Assembly: GCA_002687025.1 (NCBI GenBank)
Contig: NYZG01000155.1
Coordinates: forward strand, 1-17,442
DNA from: Candidatus Poribacteria bacterium
GTDB lineage: Bacteria > Poribacteria > WGA-4E > GCA-2687025
Length of the DNA stretch: 17,442 nucleotides
Direction: 5' to 3'
Part shown: in pieces, positions 10,573 through 17,442 of the stretch
How positions within the stretch are numbered: position 1 is the first letter of the stretch
How the letters are laid out: every line of letters begins with the position of its first letter
Translations under genes and position numbers: made by a program
Notes under the pieces: generated by a model
The model's database searches: none
Seen by the model: only the letters and a program-made list of their open reading frames with translations
Told to the model about the DNA's origin: nothing

Positions 10573-10590
10573 GGCGGCAGCAGTGCCGCC
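10573..10590 (+). other. perfect hairpin between birA and the TIR gene
   Basis: GGCGGCA (10573-10579) and TGCCGCC (10584-10590) form a perfect 7-base stem around a GCAG loop, extendable by three pairs if wobble is allowed. It lies 102 bases after the birA stop and 30 bases before the TIR start. There is no T-run. It may act as a transcription end for the operon or as a leader structure of the TIR gene. Confidence 0.35.
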
Positions 10591-10608
10591 TGTCCGCCCC
10601 GCACCGAC

Positions 10609-10614
10609 GAGGGG
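10609..10614 (+). promoter_or_regulatory. ribosome binding site deciding the TIR start
   Basis: GAGGGG is six bases before the ATG at 10621. The frame is open upstream to 10462, but the extra residues look non-coding, so this site fixes the start as MDNQAQVFIS. Confidence 0.65.
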
Positions 10615-10620
10615 ACGCGG

Positions 10621-11124
10621 ATGGACAATCAGGCACAGGTCTTTATCAGCTACGCGAGCGAGGACTACGAGACGGCCAGCAAGCTGTTCCACGGCCTTCG
10701 TCGCGTACCTGGCGTAGTGCCCTGGCTCGACAGAGAGAGCCTCCTTCCGGGTATGAATTGGGAACATGGCATCATGCTTGCGTTGGAGGAGAGCAGGTTC
10801 GTGGTGCCCCTCATTTCCACCTTCTCCACAACTAAGGAAGGCTTTGTACAGCGTGAATTCAAGCGGATCATAGAGAGGGTCGAGGCGGCCCCAGAAGGGC
10901 GGATAGTCGTCATTCCCGCCAGGCTGGAGGAATGCCGGCCGCCGGCCATTCCGTTGCGGGAGATCCACCATGTTGACCTGTTCCCTGATTGGGAGCACGG
11001 AGTCAGCCGCATAGTCGAGGCCATCCGCTATGAACAGGGCGCCGACGCCAGTAGGGCCTCTCCGCTTATTCGGGCAATCGCGACGATCACCAGTCGAGAT
11101 CATCCGCGCCGAGAGCCGAAGTAG
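10621..11124 (+). CDS. TIR-domain protein (TIR_2 type), probable N-terminal half of a TIR-pentapeptide protein
   Basis: This 167-residue protein is almost entirely one TIR domain: VFISYASEDYETA (7-19, strand A with box 1), VPWLDRESLLPGMNW (33-47, BB-loop region), LEESRFVVPLIS (55-66), EGFVQREFKRII (73-84) and VVIPARLEECRPP (96-108). E79 in VQREF lines up with the catalytic glutamate of NAD-cleaving TIR domains (HKE in SARM1), so NADase or ADP-ribose-signal activity is plausible but unproven. After about residue 140 the sequence loses any recognised pattern and stops at 11122. A pentapeptide-repeat frame follows at once in a different phase, and it is open from 11055, so a frameshift in one ancestral gene is likely. 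The gene has lower GC and different codon choice than its neighbours, as in acquired DNA. It could be an immune effector. Confidence 0.82.
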   Translation: MDNQAQVFISYASEDYETASKLFHGLRRVPGVVPWLDRESLLPGMNWEHGIMLALEESRFVVPLISTFSTTKEGFVQREFKRIIERVEAAPEGRIVVIPARLEECRPPAIPLREIHHVDLFPDWEHGVSRIVEAIRYEQGADASRASPLIRAIATITSRDHPRREPK

Positions 11125-11606
11125 AGGAGGCGCTGGCGGCTGACGGAGATCTCTCGGGAGTCAATCTGATGGGCTGCGACCTGTCTGGCTTGGACCTGCA
11201 TGCTTCCGGACTCCGGGGCGCTAATCTCGTTGCCGCCGATCTGTCAGATGCTGTCCTCCGTGACGCGGACCTAACGGGGGCCAACCTGGAACGCGCCTCG
11301 CTGATCGGCGTGAAGCTGCACGGTGCTAACCTCGACGGGGTGAACCTCTGGCGGGCGAACCTCCGCAATGCGCAGGGCCTAGATCAGGTGCGTTCGTTGG
11401 AGTACACGAACTTCTTTCGCACCGAAGGGCTCAGCAGGTCAGACCGTGAGTGGATCGGTCGGAGCAACACCACCGATTTGCCCGACTATGGCAGCTTCGT
11501 CGATTTCTTCCAGACCACCGGCGGAGTGTCGATGGACGAGATAAGGCGGGTGTTTACATGGCTAGACCATGGGTATTTCCGGAGCATGTTCGGGAGGCGT
11601 CTCTAG
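11055..11606 (+). pseudogene. pentapeptide-repeat protein, likely frameshifted C-terminal half of the TIR protein
   Basis: The frame is open from 11055 and its first ATG is at 11169 (145 residues from there), with CGGGAG at 11155-11160 as a usable ribosome site. Translating upstream of that ATG in the same frame gives AEVEEALAADGDLSGVNL, so the repeat array begins before it. About fifteen pentapeptide units of A(D/N)LxG type follow (DLSGL, GLRGA, NLVAA, DLTGA, NLERA, NLDGV, NLWRA, NLRNA), which fold as a right-handed beta-helix. The tail, about 80 residues after QGLDQ, has no recognised motif. Because the array continues through the TIR stop region in the -1 phase, I infer that a one-base loss split a TIR-pentapeptide gene. 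It could also be a separate gene starting at 11169 by re-initiation; the sequence alone cannot decide. Confidence 0.6.
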
Positions 11607-11777
11607 CCCACTGTCCGCGGCCAAGAACTGGGTACGCGCGCCCCCCGGCGCCATGTGACCGGCACAGCGCCAACCGAGCCGGCCAGTTGCGGAGAAGCGC
11701 CTGGGCGCGGGTCGGCTACCACGCGTGCGTTCGCTTAAGGTCACCTTCGTGTCGGGACGACATCTGTCAGACACACG

Positions 11778-13232
11778 CTAGTCCTCGACGAACACGCACC
11801 GGAACCCACAGAACCCCGACGGTAGCGACGCCATCTGAGACGCCCGCGCGGCCACGCGAACATCCGCCGACAGGCTCTGCCACGACCCGCCCCGAATGAC
11901 CCGGCGAACGGACGGGTCCGCGTCGGCCCAGTCGCCGTCACGGAAAGCCACGGGCATGCCACAGAAGGGATTCGTCTCGCTCGCGGCGTCCGAGGCGTAG
12001 AACTCCGCGTCGTATTCGTCGGCGCACCACTCCCACGCGTTGCCCGCCATGTCGTACAGGCCGAACGGGTTCGCGGGATGCTTACGCACGTCCGTCACGG
12101 AGCCGGCCGTCCCGCCATAGTTCGCCAGGCGCGAGTGCAATGTGCCGTTGCGCGTGCCGTAACCGTGCGCCTCCCCGCCCTGCGCCGCGTATTCCCACTG
12201 CGCCTCCGTCGGCAACGCGCAGCCCGCCCACTCGCAGAACGCCGCGGCCGCCATCCACCCGATGTGCGTAACCGGGGCGGATTCACGCCCTCGTGGAGGC
12301 GTGTCGCCCTGGAACTCGCGCAGGTAGTCCGCATGGCGGCCGGGGCTCGCGGCGCGCTTGCTCCATCTCGGCTTGGCGCGCAGGAAGGCGGCGAACTGCT
12401 TGCCGGTGACCAGCGTCGCGCTCATGCGGAACGCGTCGACATGGACTTCGTGTACCGGCTGCTCAGGCGCGTCGCCGTGGACGCTGCCCATGCGGAACGA
12501 CCCGCCCGGAATGCTGACGAACGGCATCGTCAGCTGCCCGCCGGGCAACTCGATGGTCCTCGGCCCCCGCGACGCCGTAGAGGCAGCGCGCGCCTGGGCT
12601 CGGGGAGGACGTGATGTCGAGGCCGCCGGACGCTCGGGGGCGCGTGTCTCGGTCTGCTGCGGCTCCGCGCGGGCGTCCTCGTCGAGCTTTCCACGCAGAA
12701 TGTCCCGCTGTTTCTCCGCCACGCCCAGCGACTGCTCCATGCGCCGCCGTTGGGCGTCCGAGTCGGTCAAGCGCGTGCGCGTGGCGACCAGTTCCTTCTC
12801 GCGAGAGGCGACCTGCGCGGCGAGCTCCTCGCACTGCATACGGAGGGTGTGGTTCTCCTGCTTGGCGCGGAACAGTTCCTCCTCAAGACGCCGCAGGTTC
12901 GCCACGGAGGCGGAGTACTCGCCGGCTTCGCTTACCCGGGCGCCGCCGGTGGGCGGACGGCCTCCCATCGGGCCTCCCATGGGTCGTCGTCCTGCGGAGG
13001 GGCCCGTTTGCAGCGCCTCTTCGCGCTCTCGGTCGAAGGCGAGGCGCCTCTGAACATCGCCCAGGACGGAGTACGCCTCGTTCAAGGCCTGCGTGCGCTG
13101 TTCGGCCCACTCGCGTCGATCCTGGTTCTTGTCGGGGTGCATCCGTCTGGAGAGGGACCTGTAGGCGGCCTGGATCGTCTGTTGATCCGCCTCGGGATGG
13201 ACCTGCAGCACGCGGTAGAAGTCGGTCTTCAC
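11778..13232 (-). CDS. J-domain / coiled-coil / FGE-sulfatase-like fusion protein
   Basis: This 484-residue protein starts with GTG at 13232. Residues 1-70 form a J domain (FYRVLQVHPEAD, HPD at 32-34, LNEAYSVLGD), which stimulates an Hsp70 partner. Residues 75-100 are a Gly/Pro-rich linker (MGGPMGGRPPTGG). Residues about 108-190 are heptad-like and probably form a coiled coil. Residues 190-230 are disordered and rich in Ala, Arg and Ser. Residues 234-484 form a formylglycine-generating-enzyme (SUMF1/EgtB-type) domain: FVSIPGGSFRMGS, PVHEVHVDAF, LPTEAQWEYAA, GLYDMAGNAWEWC, VIRGGSW and GFCGFRC. At the positions of the two catalytic cysteines of aerobic FGE (RGGSxxC....C) there are S453 and V458, so it cannot be a standard sulfatase activator. 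No signal peptide or helix is seen, so it is probably cytoplasmic. Its partner and reaction are unknown. Confidence 0.88.
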   Translation of the reverse strand: MKTDFYRVLQVHPEADQQTIQAAYRSLSRRMHPDKNQDRREWAEQRTQALNEAYSVLGDVQRRLAFDREREEALQTGPSAGRRPMGGPMGGRPPTGGARVSEAGEYSASVANLRRLEEELFRAKQENHTLRMQCEELAAQVASREKELVATRTRLTDSDAQRRRMEQSLGVAEKQRDILRGKLDEDARAEPQQTETRAPERPAASTSRPPRAQARAASTASRGPRTIELPGGQLTMPFVSIPGGSFRMGSVHGDAPEQPVHEVHVDAFRMSATLVTGKQFAAFLRAKPRWSKRAASPGRHADYLREFQGDTPPRGRESAPVTHIGWMAAAAFCEWAGCALPTEAQWEYAAQGGEAHGYGTRNGTLHSRLANYGGTAGSVTDVRKHPANPFGLYDMAGNAWEWCADEYDAEFYASDAASETNPFCGMPVAFRDGDWADADPSVRRVIRGGSWQSLSADVRVAARASQMASLPSGFCGFRCVFVED

Positions 13233-13255
13233 GGGTAACGGCGCTCGGAATTCGA

Positions 13256-13285
13256 TTGACGACTGTCGGGCGGTCTCGATAGGGT
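13256..13285 (+). promoter_or_regulatory. candidate promoter for the ClC-family gene
   Basis: TTGACG (13256-13261) and TAGGGT (13280-13285) are 18 bases apart, with 5 of 6 and 3 of 6 consensus matches. Transcription from about 13292 would give a roughly 52-base leader to the ATG at 13344, or an almost leaderless GTG start at 13293. It lies in the divergent gap with the J-domain fusion gene. Confidence 0.35.
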
Positions 13286-13343
13286 TACTACTGTGTGGCA
13301 GGCGTCCCGATTAGTCAACGACCTCACGCGCGTGGTCCCACTC

Positions 13344-14924
13344 ATGGCCGACAGTCCCGACGATTCCGAGCTAGGCCCTTCGCCTCGGCGTGTCCCTCTG
13401 CTCACGCGGATTCGCAGCCACAAGACACTCGGCCGCATCGAGACTGAGTTCGAAGTCGAGTCCGTGCTGTTCATAAGCGTGGTGAAGTGGTTCGTGCTCG
13501 CCTCCGCCGCCGGCGCGATGGTTGGCATCGGCGCGACGCTGTTCATGAACGCGGTCGTGTGGGCCGAGACGCTACGCGGATTCCACCGGCTCTCGCACGT
13601 TCTGCTACCCGTCGGGTTCGTCGTTAGCGCGGCGATCGTGAAGTACCTGGCCCCGGGCGCCGAGGGTCACGGCACCGAGAAGATCATCGAGGGGATTCAC
13701 CGCCGCGGCGGGCAGTTCAGCCTGCGTGTCATGCCCGCGAGGCTCGTCGCGACGTTCGTGACCCTCGCCGTCGGCGGATCGGTCGGCCGACAGGGCCCCG
13801 CGGCGCAGTTCGGCACGGCGCTGTGCTCGGCTCTCGCGCGGGTGCTGCGCCTGGAAGGGCGCGACCGCCGCAAGCTGGTCATCTGCGGCATCAGCGCCGG
13901 GTTCGCCGCGGTGTTCGGCACGCCGGTGGCCGGGGCGATCTTCGGTATCGAGGTGCTGTTCTGCGGCCGCGTTCTGTACGAGGTCCTGTTCCCCGCGTTC
14001 GTCGCGGGCATGACGGCATATCACGTGTCTTCCGCCCTCGGCATCGCGTACTTCCACCATCCCATCGAGTTCGTGCCCGAGTTCAGCGAGCTGTTCTTCA
14101 TCACGATCGCGGTCGCGGGTCTGTTCTTCGGGCTGTGTTCGCTCGCCGCGATCGAGGGCCTCGCCATCGCGCGCAAAGCGTCGGAGACCCGCCGGGTCGG
14201 TTGGGTGGGCAAGGCGCTGATCGGCGGGTCGATCCTGGCTGTGCTGGCCGCGGTCACCTCGACGCGGTACCTCGGGACCGGCTACGCCACGATCAACGAG
14301 ACGTTCGAGGCGGGGGACATCCCGTGGTACGCGTTCTTGCTGAAGATCGCCTTCGCGAGCATCACGCTGAACTTCGGAGGCAGCGGAGGGATTCTCACGC
14401 CGCTGTTCTTCGTCGGCGCGACGGCGGGGCGTTCGTTCGCGACGCTCGTGCACGCGCATCCGGCCACGTTCGCGGCCATCGGCATGGTCGCCTTGCTCGC
14501 GGGCGCCACGAATACGCCGATCGCCTCGACCATCATGGCGGTCGAGCTGTTCGGCTCAGACGTGGCGGCGTACGCTGCTGGGGCATGCGCGATCAGCTTC
14601 CTCATTACGGGGCATCGCAGCGTGTTTCCCGCGCAGGTTCTGTCGTTCCGCAAATCCTCCTCGATTTCGGCGGAGGTTGGCCGGGAGTTGGAGGACGTCC
14701 ATACTCACGTGCATCCGAGAGACCACACGGTTCTCAGCACGGCGCTGCGCATGACGGAGTCCGTGGGGCGCGCGTACCATCGCCTGGACGACAGGATGCA
14801 TGCTCGAACGCCAAGGCCCAGTGACAAGGTGGCATCGGGAGTCGAGACGACGTCGGCGGCACGTGAGCGCGACGACCCAGACGAAATCCCGAGCGACGAC
14901 CCACCGGCAGGGAGCGAACAATGA
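13344..14924 (+). CDS. ClC-family chloride channel/transporter homologue
   Basis: I chose the ATG at 13344 (526 residues); an in-frame GTG at 13293 would add 17 residues, and neither has a clear ribosome site. The hydrophobic part, about residues 50-440, has ClC signatures: GHGTE (108-112) at the selectivity region usually GSGIP, GRQGPAAQ (from 148) at the usual GREGP, GTPVAGAIFGIEVL at the pore helix, and GGSGGILTPLF (345-355) at the usual GIFAP loop. These proteins move anions across the membrane as channels or as proton/anion exchangers. Here the external gating glutamate position is Q150, and the internal proton glutamate position is V204 (EV instead of EE), so proton coupling may be lost. 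No C-terminal CBS domains follow; the tail of about 90 residues is hydrophilic. The stop overlaps the aldo/keto reductase start (ATGA). Confidence 0.88.
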   Translation: MADSPDDSELGPSPRRVPLLTRIRSHKTLGRIETEFEVESVLFISVVKWFVLASAAGAMVGIGATLFMNAVVWAETLRGFHRLSHVLLPVGFVVSAAIVKYLAPGAEGHGTEKIIEGIHRRGGQFSLRVMPARLVATFVTLAVGGSVGRQGPAAQFGTALCSALARVLRLEGRDRRKLVICGISAGFAAVFGTPVAGAIFGIEVLFCGRVLYEVLFPAFVAGMTAYHVSSALGIAYFHHPIEFVPEFSELFFITIAVAGLFFGLCSLAAIEGLAIARKASETRRVGWVGKALIGGSILAVLAAVTSTRYLGTGYATINETFEAGDIPWYAFLLKIAFASITLNFGGSGGILTPLFFVGATAGRSFATLVHAHPATFAAIGMVALLAGATNTPIASTIMAVELFGSDVAAYAAGACAISFLITGHRSVFPAQVLSFRKSSSISAEVGRELEDVHTHVHPRDHTVLSTALRMTESVGRAYHRLDDRMHARTPRPSDKVASGVETTSAARERDDPDEIPSDDPPAGSEQ

Positions 14925-15895
14925 CCGGAATGACACCGGGGCCGAGTATCGACGGAGTCGGCAAGACGCCATCGCGCATCGCGCTTGGGATGTCCGGCTG
15001 TGGCTCCGACAGGCAGGATGAGTGGCATCGCTTGCTGGACATGTTCGCCGAGGCGGGCGGCACGCTCATCGACACGGCGAGAGGCTATGGGACGAGCGAG
15101 GACACCCTCGGCTCATGGCTCGCCGCCAGCGGCCGCCGCGACGACATCATCATCCAGACCAAGTGTGGGCTGTCCCCGGAGTGCATCCTGCCGGACGAGA
15201 ACTTCCCCGAGATGGTGCGCGAGGAGTTGGCGACCAGCCTCCGCGTTCTCGGCACGGATTACATCGACGTGTACATGCTGCACCGCGACAATCAGCAGAA
15301 GCCCGTCGGGGAGATCCTCGAGCCGTTGAACGAGGCCCTGGACGACGGCGCCGTACACGCCATCGCCGCGTCTAACTGGGAATACCGACGGCTCGACGAA
15401 GCCAACGAACACGCGGACAAGCATGGTCTGCGGAGCTTCGCCGTCGTCAGCAACAACATCAGCCTGGCTCGGCCGGCCGGGGCGTTCTATCAGGGCTTGG
15501 TCTCGACGGATCGCAAGGAGGGCGAGGCGTGGCATCGGGCGACCGGCGTGCCGCTCATCCCGTGGTCGTCGCAGGCGCGTGGGTTCTTCGTCGGGCGATA
15601 TACCCGCGAAATGTGGGGCGACCCGCCGCCCGAGCTCGACGGGTTCGGCCGCCAGATGCTGCGCCTCTACGGCTCGGACGAGAACTACGCGCGCCTCGAC
15701 CGCGCCGAGAAGCTCGGGCGAGGGAGGGGCGGATACACGGCCGTGGAGGTCGCGCTCGCGTGGCTACTGCATCGCGATCTGCCGATCATCCCGATCGTCG
15801 GGCCGAAGGCGCCGGACGAGATGGCGTCGTGCATCAAGGCGCTGTCGCTGGCGCTCACCGACGAAGACGTGCTGAGTCTGGACCTGCGCGACTGA
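14921..15895 (+). CDS. aldo/keto reductase
   Basis: This 324-residue protein has the (beta/alpha)8 aldo/keto reductase pattern. The catalytic tetrad is visible: D51 and Y56 in LIDTARGYGTSE, K81 in IIIQTKCG and H121 in YMLHRDN. Other family stretches are VREELATSLRVLGTDYIDVY, AIAASNWEYRRLDEAN and the C-terminal NADP-binding part VALAWLLHRDLPIIPIVGPK. It reduces or oxidises a carbonyl or sugar substrate with NADP(H); the substrate is not known. The ATG at 14921 has GGGAG at 14910-14914 and overlaps the ClC stop by four bases, so it is coupled to that gene, although a functional link is not obvious. The Met-Ser-Gly-Cys-Gly segment after LG replaces the commoner TMG-like start, giving a slightly divergent first strand. 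The sequence ends normally at LRD. Confidence 0.93.
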   Translation: MTGMTPGPSIDGVGKTPSRIALGMSGCGSDRQDEWHRLLDMFAEAGGTLIDTARGYGTSEDTLGSWLAASGRRDDIIIQTKCGLSPECILPDENFPEMVREELATSLRVLGTDYIDVYMLHRDNQQKPVGEILEPLNEALDDGAVHAIAASNWEYRRLDEANEHADKHGLRSFAVVSNNISLARPAGAFYQGLVSTDRKEGEAWHRATGVPLIPWSSQARGFFVGRYTREMWGDPPPELDGFGRQMLRLYGSDENYARLDRAEKLGRGRGGYTAVEVALAWLLHRDLPIIPIVGPKAPDEMASCIKALSLALTDEDVLSLDLRD

Positions 15896-16019
15896 CACAC
15901 CGCCTGGCGGGTCCATGGCCGGCGGGTAAACCCACTAGGACGCTCGGAAATCGCCATGTCCGCGCGGCCCTCCCAGGGGCGGCGCAGCCACGACGTAGCG
16001 GCCGTTGCGGCGGCCTGAT

Positions 16020-16025
16020 GGAAGG
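16020..16025 (+). promoter_or_regulatory. ribosome binding site deciding the start of the secreted protein
   Basis: GGAAGG lies seven bases before the ATG at 16033. An in-frame ATG at 16018 lies upstream of this site and has no site of its own, so 16033 is preferred. The gap 15896-16017 holds no gene. Confidence 0.6.
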
Positions 16026-16032
16026 CGCTCCG

Positions 16033-17442
16033 ATGACGGTAACACACGCGTGCGCGCTGCTGATCGCGGCTCTGTTCCTCACTTCACTGGCGACGACTGC
16101 GGCCGCGGCCGACGACTCGTGGCGCGCCCCCCTCGCGGACAAGGCGCGGGCATTCGAGCAGAATGTCCTGGAACGCCACTGGATCGACGGCCTATACCCG
16201 TCGATGGTCGAGGTCGCCGAGGACGGCTCCGTCGACTTCACCACGGCGGGCCACGCGAACGTCGCGCACTCCATCAACTGGACGGCGTACTACCTCGGCG
16301 GCGAGTGCTATCGCTGGCTCACCACGCAAGACCCCGAGGCGCGCGAGCACTGCAACCAGATCTTCGAGGCGATCTACCGCTGCCAACTGGTGACCGGCGT
16401 CCGGGGCTTGCAGGCGCGCGGATACGTCCACGGTCACGGCCCATCGTACGAAGAGCGCGCCGACGCGAACCACTCGAACGACTGGTACCAGGGCGCCGGT
16501 GAATACTCGAACTACAGATGGCGAGGTAGCCCGAGCCATCACAACTACAGCGGAGGCGCATACGCCTTCGGCATGTACTACGACCTCGTCGCCGAGGAAG
16601 AGTGGAAGGATAGAGCTCGAGAAGCCATCGACGCGCTCGTGGGTTACTGGGCGGATCAGGAGAACTTCGTCATCCGCAAGCGCGACGGAAGCATGAGCGC
16701 GCCCATACTCGGCTTCACAGACGGCAAGACGCCGAACACGCGCATCATCATGGCTGCGGCCGCGCTCCGCGTCGCCCACCACGCCACCGGTAAGCAGCTC
16801 TACCTCGACAAGTACACGGAGCTGACCGACCAATACCAGTTCCGCACGTGGCGCGAGCCGATCGACGGGCGCAACGGCTTCGACGACGGGCAGCACGTCC
16901 TCCAGCACATGGAGAACATGCTCCGCATCGAGAAAGACCCGGAGCTCCTGGAGTTCTACGAGCACGTCACAGGCGATCTCTGGGACGCGCACCGCGAAGA
17001 CCGTCAGTCCACGTTCAACTACATCTTCTACGGGAACTTCCCCGACGACCCCGGCAAGGAAGAGGCGCTCGCGGACGCGCTGTGGACCTTACAGAGCTTC
17101 CCCACGAACCGCACCTTCCGACCGAGAATGAACAGCATCCGCGACGACATCGGCAAGAACGGCAATCGATCCGACCGCCCTCTGCCGCTGTACGAGTCGC
17201 CCTGGGACAACGAGTACCAGTGGAAAGGCAGCCTCTACCAACTCGACGGATGGCTCAGCCGCGGCATCGCGTCGGTCGCCGTTCCCTCCGAGGACGGCAT
17301 GGTCGTCTACGTCTGCGACACTTCCGGCGACGTCTACACGTCGGTGGATGGGGCCGCGACGTGGCGCCTTGTCAGCGAGGATCTCCCGTCGCCCGCGCGG
17401 CATCTGTCTGCGGGGCCGCGCATTCGCTTCGTGTACGCTTCC
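16033..17442 (+). CDS. secreted alpha-rich hydrolase-like protein with Asp-box region (3' partial)
   Basis: The frame is open from the ATG at 16033 to the right edge (470 residues seen). Residues 1-26 are a signal peptide (MTVTHACALLIAALFLTS...TTAAAA), so the protein is exported. Residues about 30-410 are rich in Trp, Tyr and His with helical character: ERHWIDGLYPSMVEV, ANVAHSINWTAYYLGG, RGLQARGYVHGHG, NYRWRGSPSHHNYSGG, RNGFDDGQHVLQHMENML and YESPWDNEYQW. This recalls six-hairpin glycosidases or lyases, but I cannot name a family or point to catalytic residues. From about 411 a beta-propeller-like part begins (VYVCDTSGDVYTSVDGAATW), with one Asp-box, SVDGAATW (437-444), as in BNR/sialidase-type repeats; more are expected beyond the edge. 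It may degrade a polysaccharide outside the cytoplasm. It stands alone after the aldo/keto reductase gene. Confidence 0.8.
   Translation, partial: MTVTHACALLIAALFLTSLATTAAAADDSWRAPLADKARAFEQNVLERHWIDGLYPSMVEVAEDGSVDFTTAGHANVAHSINWTAYYLGGECYRWLTTQDPEAREHCNQIFEAIYRCQLVTGVRGLQARGYVHGHGPSYEERADANHSNDWYQGAGEYSNYRWRGSPSHHNYSGGAYAFGMYYDLVAEEEWKDRAREAIDALVGYWADQENFVIRKRDGSMSAPILGFTDGKTPNTRIIMAAAALRVAHHATGKQLYLDKYTELTDQYQFRTWREPIDGRNGFDDGQHVLQHMENMLRIEKDPELLEFYEHVTGDLWDAHREDRQSTFNYIFYGNFPDDPGKEEALADALWTLQSFPTNRTFRPRMNSIRDDIGKNGNRSDRPLPLYESPWDNEYQWKGSLYQLDGWLSRGIASVAVPSEDGMVVYVCDTSGDVYTSVDGAATWRLVSEDLPSPARHLSAGPRIRFVYAS

Noticed and set aside
11055..11170. Programmed ribosomal frameshift joining TIR and pentapeptide frames
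   Set aside because: No X XXY YYZ slippery heptamer is present, and the purine-rich GAGGAGG lies after, not before, a possible slip site; a mutation or re-initiation is simpler.
11607..11777. Terminator or attachment site in the convergent gap after the pentapeptide gene
   Set aside because: Only short 5-base stems with small or long loops were found, and no direct repeat matching the other side of the locus was seen.
12078..13282. Several plus-strand frames opposite the J-domain fusion
   Set aside because: They are antisense shadows with biased composition and no domain.
13605..14459. 284-codon minus-strand frame inside the ClC gene
   Set aside because: Charged, low-complexity shadow of a membrane protein gene.
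16192..16992. 266-codon minus-strand frame inside the secreted protein gene
   Set aside because: The plus-strand frame has a signal peptide, ribosome site and Asp-box; this frame has none of these features.

Overview
This is a GC-rich bacterial stretch with densely packed genes on both strands, short gaps and several 1-4 base ATGA, GTGA and TAGTG overlaps. Shine-Dalgarno-like sites are present but often weak. Large predicted secreted or membrane proteins, VWA and sulfatase-modifying-factor-like domains, a COG3964-type amidohydrolase and a secreted Asp-box hydrolase-like protein suggest an uncultured, carbohydrate-degrading environmental bacterium, in the style of Poribacteria or Planctomycetes. 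This placement is an impression from gene style and was not tested. No rRNA, tRNA, CRISPR array, transposase or phage gene was seen.

Layout. (a) 1-3428, plus strand: the 3' part of a membrane VWA-domain protein, a coupled HEAT-like protein with an acidic tail, and a metal-dependent amidohydrolase. (b) 3644-4519: an EamA drug/metabolite transporter, followed by a 397-base gap with no convincing gene. (c) 4917-7499: an alpha-glucan phosphorylase. Its 3' end overlaps, tail to tail, an unrecognised single-pass membrane protein on the minus strand (7462-8061). (d) 8224-10471: a tight operon of a TPR lipoprotein, nadC and a biotin-protein ligase. (e) 10621-11606: a lower-GC insert with a TIR-domain protein and a pentapeptide-repeat protein in a shifted frame. 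They look like two halves of one TIR-pentapeptide protein. (f) 11778-13232, minus strand: a J-domain, coiled-coil and FGE-sulfatase-like fusion that lacks the catalytic cysteines. (g) 13344-15895: a ClC-family protein and an aldo/keto reductase, coupled by ATGA. (h) 16033 to the end: a secreted protein with an alpha-rich hydrolase-like domain and the start of an Asp-box (BNR) region, cut by the window edge.

How the genes relate. Most are housekeeping or generic accessory functions: NAD synthesis, biotin attachment, glycogen breakdown and transport. They do not form one pathway. The most unusual items are the TIR-pentapeptide locus (a possible NAD-consuming immune or signalling effector sitting directly after an NAD-synthesis gene), the J-domain/FGE-like fusion, and the ClC protein in which both proton-coupling glutamates appear to be replaced.
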